A stretch of DNA of 64,000 nucleotides from Streptococcus oralis Uo5 (lineage in GTDB: Bacteria > Bacillota > Bacilli > Lactobacillales > Streptococcaceae), in the NCBI RefSeq assembly GCF_000253155.1, contig NC_015291.1, forward strand, positions 839,001 through 903,000. The letters are read 5' to 3'. This document shows positions 26,536 to 33,899 of this stretch, one piece after another. The number at the start of each line of letters is the position of its first letter. Within the stretch, counting starts at the first letter, position 1. The notes below the pieces were generated by a model. That model was not told the DNA's origin. It did no database searches and worked only from the letters and a program-made list of their open reading frames with translations. Position numbers and translations under genes: made by a program.

Positions 26536-27309
26536 ATGCAAACGCAAGAAGAAATGAATGTTCTGGTACCGGAAAAATTAGCAGAAATTGAGCGTGATTT
26601 CGATGTCAAAGTTTTGTGGGCTATTGAGTCTGGTAGTCGTGCTTGGGGATTTGAGTCTCCTGATAGTGACTTTGATGTGCGATTTATCTACAAACACAAG
26701 CAGGATTTTTATCTCCGTTTGAATGAACAGCGTGATGTTATCGAGCTACCAATTGACGATACTTGGGACGTGAGTGGCTGGGATTTAGACAAGACTTTAA
26801 AACTCCTTTATAAGTCTAATCCTACACTATTTGAATGGTTACAGTCACCAATTGTTTATCAACAAACGGATTTTATTGAGCGCATACGTCCACTTGCCAA
26901 CCAGTATTTTTCTGAGAAAAAAATGCTCCACCATTACTTGAACACTGCAAGAACTCAAACAAATAAGTATCTTTCAGGAGACAAGGTCAAACCTAAAAAG
27001 TATTTCTATGCGCTGCGTCCTATTTTAGCCTGTCGCTGGATTGAAAAATACCATTCTGTTCCACCGATTTTGTTTGATGATTTGGTCAAAGAATTACTTC
27101 CGTCTCAAATGCAGGAGCATGTTTCAAGATTGCTAGACATTAAGATAAATGGGCCTGAAGGTATGGAAATTGATCCGATAATGCCAATTCAAGATTATAT
27201 TTTAGATAATATCCAAGAACTGGATACTTACGTTCAAAGTGTTACAGAGAAAAAGAAAGACTGGAAAACTCTCAATCAATTTTTCCTTGAAGAATTAGGG
27301 CATGACTGA
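26536..27309 (+). CDS. RlaP/YcgL-type nucleotidyltransferase
   Basis: 257 residues. The N-terminal polymerase-beta fold has AIESGSRAWGFESPDSDFD (about residues 31-49), with the GS...DxD metal-binding arrangement, and a third acidic region around DVIELPIDDTWDVSGWDL. This matches the PF10127 family, associated by others with RNA repair loci and called RlaP. Substrate unknown. It starts 17 bases after hsdR and heads a tight four-gene cluster (to 28998), so it may be co-transcribed with hsdR or carried as cargo beside it. Confidence 0.8.
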   Translation: MQTQEEMNVLVPEKLAEIERDFDVKVLWAIESGSRAWGFESPDSDFDVRFIYKHKQDFYLRLNEQRDVIELPIDDTWDVSGWDLDKTLKLLYKSNPTLFEWLQSPIVYQQTDFIERIRPLANQYFSEKKMLHHYLNTARTQTNKYLSGDKVKPKKYFYALRPILACRWIEKYHSVPPILFDDLVKELLPSQMQEHVSRLLDIKINGPEGMEIDPIMPIQDYILDNIQELDTYVQSVTEKKKDWKTLNQFFLEELGHD

Positions 27310-27317
27310 GGTTGTTT

Positions 27318-27797
27318 ATGGGGAAATGGACATGTAAATGCGGGCACGCAATGAACAACCATAGAGCGCCTGATCCAAATGCTTATTCAGTTTATTCGGA
27401 TGAGTTGTTTGAAGAAATCATAAATAAAGCTGACGACCATAATAAAATTTCTTATAATGATATTTCTGAAGCTTCCTTTTATATGTGGAAGTGCCCTGAG
27501 TGTGGTAGTTTCATGGTTTTTGGTGAAGACGGGGATGGAGACCGCTTTACTTTTTATGAACGCCAAGAAGTAGAAAAGGTAGAGCCTCTCTTTGATCCAG
27601 ATCAAGAGTTAAATCTTGTTGTGGTTGAGTTTCAGGAGGGAGGGAATGGCTATACTTATATCTGCGATGAACCAAATATCCATATTGGGCACGCTGTTAT
27701 TGTCCCAGTAGGGAAGGAAAATACTGAAAAAACTGCTTTAGTTGTACAGAAGTATCATGCCTTACCAAAGGATATCACTTTTCTGTTGAAATGTTAA
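27318..27797 (+). CDS. Unknown protein with zinc-ribbon-like cysteines
   Basis: About 159 residues; the ATG at 27318 sits six bases after GAGG, and an in-frame TTG at 27312 is less likely. Two Cys pairs suggest a zinc ribbon: WTCKCGHAMNNH near the N-terminus and WKCPECGSFMVF near residues 57-68. The C-terminal half (from VVVEFQEGG, through DEPNIHIGHAVIVPVGKENT) looks like a small beta-barrel or SH3/OB-like domain. I do not recognise a family function. Its stop overlaps the next gene by seven bases, so the two are coupled. Confidence 0.7.
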   Translation: MGKWTCKCGHAMNNHRAPDPNAYSVYSDELFEEIINKADDHNKISYNDISEASFYMWKCPECGSFMVFGEDGDGDRFTFYERQEVEKVEPLFDPDQELNLVVVEFQEGGNGYTYICDEPNIHIGHAVIVPVGKENTEKTALVVQKYHALPKDITFLLKC

Positions 27798-28369
27798 AAC
27801 GTGTCATTCGTAGGTATTCACATTTCGACCCAATCACTTCGAAAAACGTTTTTAGAAATTTAAAAAAGTTAGGAAGAATTCTAGATGTTTGCTCTAAAAA
27901 CGCTAACCCCAACTCTCAGCAAACATATTATAGTATCAAAACTCCTTTAGTATATTTCTGGTTAGAATTAAATGGAGTTCCGATTCCAATGAAAATCACA
28001 CAGATTCAAGTCAAAGATAAAAAATACCAAGTTGATAGCGCCCTTTATATAAAACCTTCAGAGATTAACTGTAGAAGATTCTATGAACTGGAATTATGTG
28101 CAGATTTTGATATTGATGCTTCTAGATGGATTGATGTTCTCTCTGATGAAAACGTTTGGGGAAATACTTGGGAACTAAATGGTTTTCAATTTGGTATTAC
28201 TGCAGGGGAGTCTCCAGAATTTGAAGACGAAGTTGTAGCAAGAAAGTATAGTCGTGTCCCACTTTATTATGACTGGCACCCTGAATTTGAAGATTATTAT
28301 GGCTTCAGTTTAGCTTGGAAAAAATACGAGTCTGATAGCGATTTGTCAATAGATTTCTATACAACGTAA
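27791..28369 (+). CDS. Conserved hypothetical protein in the post-hsdR cluster
   Basis: 192 residues, no signal peptide and no membrane segment. The C-terminal two thirds are acidic and aromatic-rich (WIDVLSDENVWGNTWELNGF, YYDWHPEFEDYYGFSL), a look shared by many small cytosolic immunity-type proteins, but no catalytic motif is evident. I do not recognise a family. It is coupled to the zinc-ribbon gene upstream (ATGTTAA overlap) and is followed 17 bases later by a TPR gene. Confidence 0.65.
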   Translation: MLKRVIRRYSHFDPITSKNVFRNLKKLGRILDVCSKNANPNSQQTYYSIKTPLVYFWLELNGVPIPMKITQIQVKDKKYQVDSALYIKPSEINCRRFYELELCADFDIDASRWIDVLSDENVWGNTWELNGFQFGITAGESPEFEDEVVARKYSRVPLYYDWHPEFEDYYGFSLAWKKYESDSDLSIDFYTT

Positions 28370-28386
28370 GATGCAGGAGAAAATGT

Positions 28387-28998
28387 ATGAATAAAGCATG
28401 GGATTTATTGTTTGAGGGTAAGATTAATGAGGCTAAAAAATTAGTTGAAGCTGATTTTTTATTGGAAACTTGCACAGATTTTAGTTTGTTAAATTTGATG
28501 GGGTATATTTATCTTGAAGAGCAAAAATACAACGAGTGCTTAAGTATCTATCAGCGTTACATTGACTTAGCACGAACTAAAAGTGACCCAGAAAATGAAC
28601 ATATAGGCTATCATCAGTTAGCCATGGTTTATCGTGAAATGAATGAATTTCAAACGGCACTTTTCTATATCGAAAGAGAGCAAAAAGTCATTGAAGAAGC
28701 TTTTACAGAGGATACCCTCAAATCTTCTGTTAACAATTATGAGCAAGGTTATTTACGATTAAAGCTAGGGAAAGTAGCAGAAGCATTCATGTATATGGAA
28801 CAGTCCTTAAAACAAGCTTTGCAAACAGATGATTTGATTGCCCAAGCTTGTGCTTATAGAGGTTTAGGAGAGATTGGTTCGATACAAAATCCTGAAGAAT
28901 CACATGAAAATTTTTTACAAGCTATCGCTCTTTTTGAAAAGGCAGGCGATCAGATTGGTGCTCAAGAGGTTAGAAAATTGCTAAATAATAAAAAGTAG
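28387..28998 (+). CDS. Tetratricopeptide repeat protein
   Basis: 203 residues made of about five helical pairs. TPR-like spacing is visible in LLNLMGYIYLEEQKYNECL, GYHQLAMVYREMNEFQTAL, NYEQGYLRLKLGKVAEAFM and ACAYRGLGEIGS. Such proteins bind partner proteins; no enzymatic domain is present. Last gene of the cluster, with a strong GCAGGAG-like ribosome site and a bidirectional terminator directly after it. Confidence 0.8.
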   Translation: MNKAWDLLFEGKINEAKKLVEADFLLETCTDFSLLNLMGYIYLEEQKYNECLSIYQRYIDLARTKSDPENEHIGYHQLAMVYREMNEFQTALFYIEREQKVIEEAFTEDTLKSSVNNYEQGYLRLKLGKVAEAFMYMEQSLKQALQTDDLIAQACAYRGLGEIGSIQNPEESHENFLQAIALFEKAGDQIGAQEVRKLLNNKK

Positions 28999-29018
28999 CC
29001 TGCAAAGGCTACTTTTTA
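28991..29018 (+). terminator. Bidirectional terminator between convergent genes
   Basis: AAAAGTAGCCT, loop GCAA, AGGCTACTTTTT. An 11-bp stem flanked by A and T runs serves both the TPR gene (plus) and the TIGR03943 gene (minus). Confidence 0.88.
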
Positions 29019-29834
29019 TTAAAACACGCGATATACATAAGGATTTTCTGGTTTGTCTACTTTTGTGAAACTCTCAACCTCCAGTGTTGGGAGTTTTTGT
29101 TTGAGTTCTTTATGGTAATGGAGGGTCAGGGTTCCTCTAGCGGTAATCCAGGTATTATCAGGATACTGGCGTGAGTTCCCCTTTGTCAAGAGTCCATATA
29201 CACCAGAATCGGCTATACAGTGGATGATTCCAAAGCGAAAGAGGAACTGGCTATCTTCATGGCTAGGATCGTTATAGACGAAGCCTGTAAACTCGATTTT
29301 CTTTCCTTCAAACTCTTGAGGGTAGTCATAGAGAACTTCCATGACTTCCATATAGTTTTCATCAGTGATGTGAATGGTTTGCTGGGAGAGGTATTTATCA
29401 GCTGTAGTCCTCATTTCCTTTTCATAAGCAGATTTGGAAAAATAGGTGCTGGTATCGGGTTTGAGGTATTGACTGGATGTGCCTTCACTTGCCTGAATAG
29501 CTGTGTTGATTCCCTCAGCAAGTGGGAAATGGTATCCCTTAGCAGATACAGTTCTCGAGTCCAAACTTACTGTCGGAAAGGCAACTCCAATCAAGAGAGG
29601 TAGTGACAGTAAAAGGATGCTGATTCGTCTAGATCGACGACTTTCAAAATGGCTGTGAGAGTTGATTTTCTTGATCCAGATATAGAATTGGACCAGAGCC
29701 AACAGAAGAGAAAGGACCATAGAGATATAGACTAGATAGGAATAGTGGAGATTGATGTATTGACTGAGCTTGCCAGATAGCTGCAGATACAGAGTTAGGG
29801 CAAAATAACCCAGTAAAATGAGAAATCGGATCAT
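29019..29834 (-). CDS. TIGR03943 family putative permease-associated protein
   Basis: 271 residues. The N-terminus has two membrane helices (MIRFLILLGYFALTLYLQL, then YLVYISMVLSLLLALVQFYI), then a basic loop with histidines (INSHSHFESRRSRR), one more helix (about 70-88) and a large extracytoplasmic domain of beta character. This is the TIGR03943 family, encoded next to YraQ/DUF318 permeases. It overlaps the permease gene by four bases. The substrate is unknown; a metal or sulfur species has been suggested for related pairs, but nothing here decides it. Confidence 0.85.
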   Translation of the reverse strand: MIRFLILLGYFALTLYLQLSGKLSQYINLHYSYLVYISMVLSLLLALVQFYIWIKKINSHSHFESRRSRRISILLLSLPLLIGVAFPTVSLDSRTVSAKGYHFPLAEGINTAIQASEGTSSQYLKPDTSTYFSKSAYEKEMRTTADKYLSQQTIHITDENYMEVMEVLYDYPQEFEGKKIEFTGFVYNDPSHEDSQFLFRFGIIHCIADSGVYGLLTKGNSRQYPDNTWITARGTLTLHYHKELKQKLPTLEVESFTKVDKPENPYVYRVF

Positions 29835-30736
29835 AGCATCACTCCTATCATGTAAGAATAAAGCAAGACAAGCACTGTCACGATGCCCATGAATTGCCAG
29901 ATGAAGCGCGCTTTGAGATAGTGTTTCATCATGAGGAGATTTTTGATATCAAGCATGGGGCCAATGACCAGAAAAGCAAGGACTGGCGCTAGGCCGAAGC
30001 TCGAGAGGAGAGAAGCACCGATAAAGGCGTCCGCCTCGCTACAAAGAGAGAGGAGAAAGGCTAGAAACATGAGCAAGAGAATCGCAAGGACTGGACTTGC
30101 GCTGATAGAGGTCAAGATCTGAGTCGGGACATAGACCTGCACGATAGCCGCAAAGAGACAGCCAAAGACCAAGTAACGCCCCATATCGAAAAACTCGTCA
30201 ATAGCCTGTATAAAGACCTGAAAGACCTTTCTAGCAGGACTCAAGTGTGAAAAGTCATGTTCGTGACAAGTAATAGAATTCTCTTTTTGAATGGGTTCCT
30301 TCCAGAAAAATCCTAGGAAAATCCCCAGAATCAAAGCAATCACAATAGCTCCCAGAGCTCGCAAGAAGGCAAGTTTTATTGAATTGCCAAAGGCAGAATA
30401 TGTGGCTAAAAGAACGATAGGATTGATAATGGGAGCAGTCACCAGAAAAGGAACGGCCGTGTAGCTGGGCACTTTCTTTTCCAAAAAACGATTGATAATC
30501 GGAACGATTCCACATTCGCAAGAAGGAAAGAGAAAGCCAATGAAGGTACCAAAAAAGATCCTCCCCCAACGATTGCGAGGAAGAAACTCATAAACTTTAT
30601 CAGGTGTGATATAGACCTCAATCAACCCCGAAATGAGACTCCCAATCAGGACAAAAGGAAGGGCTTCAATCATGATGGAGAGAAAAATAGCTCCCGCTTG
30701 TAATACACTAGGAGGAAGAGATTGGAAAACAGTCAT
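29831..30736 (-). CDS. Permease of the YraQ/DUF318 family
   Basis: 301 residues with about eight membrane helices. Family marks are the first-half motif PSCECGIVPI (about residues 71-80) and, in the second half, LCSEADAFIGASL (about 230-242) followed by GPMLDIKNLLMMK. The conserved cysteine and acidic residues within membrane segments are typical of this permease group, whose substrates are poorly known (arsenite-type ArsP members exist). The start codon directly abuts the stop codon of the small gene upstream, so the three minus-strand genes form one operon. Confidence 0.88.
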   Translation of the reverse strand: MTVFQSLPPSVLQAGAIFLSIMIEALPFVLIGSLISGLIEVYITPDKVYEFLPRNRWGRIFFGTFIGFLFPSCECGIVPIINRFLEKKVPSYTAVPFLVTAPIINPIVLLATYSAFGNSIKLAFLRALGAIVIALILGIFLGFFWKEPIQKENSITCHEHDFSHLSPARKVFQVFIQAIDEFFDMGRYLVFGCLFAAIVQVYVPTQILTSISASPVLAILLLMFLAFLLSLCSEADAFIGASLLSSFGLAPVLAFLVIGPMLDIKNLLMMKHYLKARFIWQFMGIVTVLVLLYSYMIGVML

Positions 30737-30868
30737 CTATTTTTTCTTCTCAACTTTTTCTTTTTTATCTTTGTCATCTGGGAAAGTGACCTGTGTTAAG
30801 TCAGGAAGTTTTGCGAATTCTTCAAACATCTTGTCCAAATCATCCGTTTTTGTAAATTTAACAGCCAT
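30737..30868 (-). CDS. Conserved 43-residue charged protein
   Basis: The minus-strand frame reads MAVKFTKTDDLDKMFEEFAK, then LPDLTQVTFPDD and a lysine-rich tail ending EKKK. It has a good AGGTAGGC ribosome-site region and its TAG abuts the permease ATG. From memory this matches a small streptococcal family named SPJ_0845 in reference annotation; its function is unknown. Soluble, with no membrane segment. Confidence 0.75.
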   Translation of the reverse strand: MAVKFTKTDDLDKMFEEFAKLPDLTQVTFPDDKDKKEKVEKKK

Positions 30869-31730
30869 GGGCCTACCTCTTTTCTATATTCTATCTCTAT
30901 TATACTATTATTTTGTGGAAAAGGGATTATTTTGATAATCAAAGAGGTAAAAAAGGGTAGGACGAAACAAGGGCTGTCCCTTATGGTATAATATCCATAC
31001 CTCTGATACTTTCTTTGAGTAGTTAGCCAAACTTTTTGTTCAGTAATATACCTATTTGCTGATTAATTTCTATTGTGGTGTTAATTTCATAAACTTCAGT
31101 GTGTTTGATGAACTACTCAAAACTTATTACCGCAAAATCAATAACGCCGTTTTTAGCGGTTAGATTGTTAATAAACACTGGTAAGTTGATTGCTGTTAGG
31201 CATCCTATAAATTCGGTGCAGATCCATTTTGGTATCAATGCCCAAAAGTTTTGTTGGTTGATTTTATTGCCAAGTTTGACTAATTCTGTTTAACGTTATA
31301 GTCGTTCATAATTTCTTTATTAATTAATTTATTAATACTCGAGAAGGATTACTCTGTTTGTTAAGGAAATCAAGCTTTTTTTATGTAAGATTTACAGTCT
31401 GGAAATAAATCTCCAAATTCGAATTGAAAGAGTATCTTGAGGAGAAAAATCCGATATATGGGCAGACAATGGTGTTTTAGAGTGTGGATTATTGGGGAAA
31501 GTATATTACAGGCTAAAAGGTTGATTGCTATCTTCAAAGATTTTACTTCATCTGAATACTCAAGCAGACAAGTGCATCTTAGGAATTTTATCGTTACTTG
31601 AATCATGAAACATCTGAAATTTTTTTCATCAACTTGCTTCCATTCTAACTTAAAATTATTAAAAAGAGATAGCTTGATTCTTTCTCTAGTTTTTTGAAGA
31701 AATTGGAAGTTCGTAAGCAACAAGAAGATT
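30869..31730. other. About 0.86 kb without a supportable gene
   Basis: Very AT-rich. An extended -10 (TGG-TATAAT, ending 30992) is present but no good frame follows it. Short frames exist on both strands, including a minus-strand stretch reading TELVKLGNKINQQNFWALIP near 31290, but each is broken by stops or lacks a start and ribosome site. The stretch probably holds decayed remnants at the left edge of the type III insertion; I cannot name a parent gene. Confidence 0.5.
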
Positions 31731-31759
31731 GTGAGAACTGACTCAAAATATGCTATAAT
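31731..31759 (+). promoter_or_regulatory. Promoter of the type III restriction-modification operon
   Basis: GTGAGA (31731-31736), 17 bases, TATAAT (31754-31759) with extended TGC. The predicted start near 31766 puts both 36-bp palindromic repeats into the mRNA leader of about 140 bases. Confidence 0.65.
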
Positions 31760-31784
31760 AGAATCAGAAAAATTTGAAAAACCC

Positions 31785-31859
31785 GAAGGGTACCCTTCCT
31801 TTATTATATTCATAATAAAGGAAGGGTACCCTTCCTTTATTATATTCATAATAAAGGAA
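31785..31859 (+). repeat. Two tandem 36-bp palindromic repeats in the mod leader
   Basis: Unit 1 (31788-31823) and unit 2 (31824-31859) are identical. Each contains a 12-bp inverted repeat, TTCCTTTATTAT with ATAATAAAGGAA around ATTC. The junctions form a second perfect palindrome, GAAGGGTACCCTTC (31785-31798 and 31821-31834). In RNA the array can fold as consecutive hairpins. Perfect tandem copies suggest recent duplication and possible copy-number variation. Confidence 0.92.
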
Positions 31860-31904
31860 TCCTATCAGTCCTTCGCTAAATTATAACTGAAAGGTAAACT
31901 TTAT

Positions 31905-33896
31905 ATGAAACAAGAACTGGAACACCTTCTGGCACAAAATGACACCTTTATGGTGGAAGGTGTGATCAATAAGAATAAATTAGCAGTGCTTGCAAGACAA
32001 TATAATCCTGAACTTCTTAATATCTTGATGAGTGATGAAAAAATCTCTAATCACTTCTTTTCTAAGCTGGAGACAGGTATTCTCGTCTTTAAGAAGGATG
32101 TCTTTTTACAGTTTCTCAACAACAAGGAGTTCTTACCAGATAGCTTTACCGCGTATAAAACTAAAATTGGGTTAGCGACAGGTGAGAAGTACCTGTCTGA
32201 AAACAATGATGTTGTATTGAATTTTCCATACAAAGATTGCATACTTGAGGGTGGACAGACTAAGGATGATGCTAAACGTCAAGAGATTTTCTTTAACGAA
32301 ACGCTTGCACCAACGGAAATTAATCGTTTACTGGATGATAAGGTTTTGACCAACTTTAAACGCTATGACGAAACTGGCGAGCATAACGTGGAAGAGATAA
32401 AAGATACTGATAATCTTATCATTAAAGGGAATAATCTTATCGCTTTGCATAGTTTGAAAAAACGCTTTGCTGGAAAAGTTAAGTTGATTTATATTGATGT
32501 TCCTTACAATACAGGGAATGATAGTTTCAGATATAATGATAGTTTTAATCATTCATCGTGGTTAACTTTTATGAAAAATAGATTAATAATTTCAAAAAAG
32601 CTACTGTCAATAGATGGCTTAATATTTGTACAATGCGATGATAATGAACAAGCATACTTAAAAGTTATGATGGATGAGATTTTTGGTAGTGAAAATTTTA
32701 TAAATTGTATTGCTGTAAAAATGAGTGAAGCAAGTGGTGTAAAAATGAATCACGCTAAATCTAGAATGCCTAAACTAAAAGAATATATTTTATTGTACAA
32801 AAAAGAAGGTTTTAGAGAATTCAATGAAATAGATAAGTATCGAGTAGATACTTGGGATAATGAAAATAATATATTTTTGGAGAATTTTTCTATTACTGAT
32901 AGGCAAAGATTAATAGATATTGAAACTCAGGATGAAAATAGTGATGAAGAAGTGTTTGAAGCTAACGAAATACTTAGAGATGTTATAAAAGTGTCTTTAT
33001 CTGATAAGATAAAGGAGATGAACTTTAAAGACGAGGATGATAAAAACAATTGGTTGTTTGAAAACAGTTATAGAATCGTCAAAACTGCAGGCTCTTCTGG
33101 TTATGCTAAGATTGTTAAGTCTTTAGAAAGTATACCAGACCAACAATTGGCTTCAGCACTGTCTAAGAAAAAAACAATTTTTTATTATATTACAGAATTT
33201 AACCGAGAAACGAAGCAACCACGGCTACAAGTTATTTTTGCAGATTCGAATATTTTCAAAAATCCATGCGATTTTTGGCAAGATATAAAAACAACAGGAG
33301 CGATAGCAAACGAAGGAGGAGTTCAATTACCTAATGGCAAAAAGCCTGAAAAACTTCTTCAGCGAATAATAAAAATGTCAACAAAGGAATCAGATGTAGT
33401 TCTCGACTATCATTTGGGGAGTGGAACAACAGCTGCAGTTGCTCACAAGATGAACCGTCAGTATATTGGTATTGAGCAGATGGATTATATTGAAGAACTA
33501 GTTGTTAATCGTCTCAAAAATGTAATTAATGGTGAGCAAACGGGAATCTCAAAAGATGTCAATTGGACTGGTGGTGGAAGTTTTGTCTATGCTGAATTGA
33601 AAAACGATGCTCAAGACTTCAAAAATGCCATTATCCAAGCGATAACGACAGAAGAATTATTAGAACTGTTTGAGCTTGCGAAAAAATCTTCCTTCTTATC
33701 TTATCGCATTGACCCTAAAAAACTGAAAGCAAATGAATTCGAAAAGCTTTCCTTAGCAGAACAAAAGCAAATTATGTTTGAGATTATTGATAATAACAAT
33801 CTTTACGTGAATTACTCGGATATTGACGATATTGATTACGGGATTTCCGCTCAAGATAAAAAGCTCAATCATGCTTTCTACGGAAAGGAACAGTAA
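31905..33896 (+). CDS. mod: Type III restriction-modification methyltransferase (Mod)
   Basis: 663 residues. Mod recognises the site and methylates adenine; it also guides Res. The layout is that of beta-class type III enzymes: catalytic motif first, a target-recognition middle (about 280-450), then the AdoMet motif LDYHLGSGTT (about 500-509). The catalytic motif reads D198-V-P-Y201 (in YIDVPYNTGND) where the family usually has DPPY. The first proline is replaced by valine through a GTT codon. Aspartate and tyrosine are kept, so activity may survive. A GAAAGG ribosome site precedes the ATG; the leader has tandem palindromes. Confidence 0.92.
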   Translation: MKQELEHLLAQNDTFMVEGVINKNKLAVLARQYNPELLNILMSDEKISNHFFSKLETGILVFKKDVFLQFLNNKEFLPDSFTAYKTKIGLATGEKYLSENNDVVLNFPYKDCILEGGQTKDDAKRQEIFFNETLAPTEINRLLDDKVLTNFKRYDETGEHNVEEIKDTDNLIIKGNNLIALHSLKKRFAGKVKLIYIDVPYNTGNDSFRYNDSFNHSSWLTFMKNRLIISKKLLSIDGLIFVQCDDNEQAYLKVMMDEIFGSENFINCIAVKMSEASGVKMNHAKSRMPKLKEYILLYKKEGFREFNEIDKYRVDTWDNENNIFLENFSITDRQRLIDIETQDENSDEEVFEANEILRDVIKVSLSDKIKEMNFKDEDDKNNWLFENSYRIVKTAGSSGYAKIVKSLESIPDQQLASALSKKKTIFYYITEFNRETKQPRLQVIFADSNIFKNPCDFWQDIKTTGAIANEGGVQLPNGKKPEKLLQRIIKMSTKESDVVLDYHLGSGTTAAVAHKMNRQYIGIEQMDYIEELVVNRLKNVINGEQTGISKDVNWTGGGSFVYAELKNDAQDFKNAIIQAITTEELLELFELAKKSSFLSYRIDPKKLKANEFEKLSLAEQKQIMFEIIDNNNLYVNYSDIDDIDYGISAQDKKLNHAFYGKEQ

Positions 33897-33899
33897 GCT

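Noticed and set aside
31099..31293. Plus-strand 64-codon frame
   Set aside because: No ribosome site, no recognisable sequence, and lies in AT-rich degenerate DNA.
31370..31849. Long minus-strand frame (159 codons) over the repeats
   Set aside because: Its start lies in the palindromic repeats, it has no ribosome site there and no domain-like composition.
31788..31859. Tandem 36-bp repeats as a CRISPR array
   Set aside because: The repeats are directly adjacent with no spacers and no cas genes nearby.
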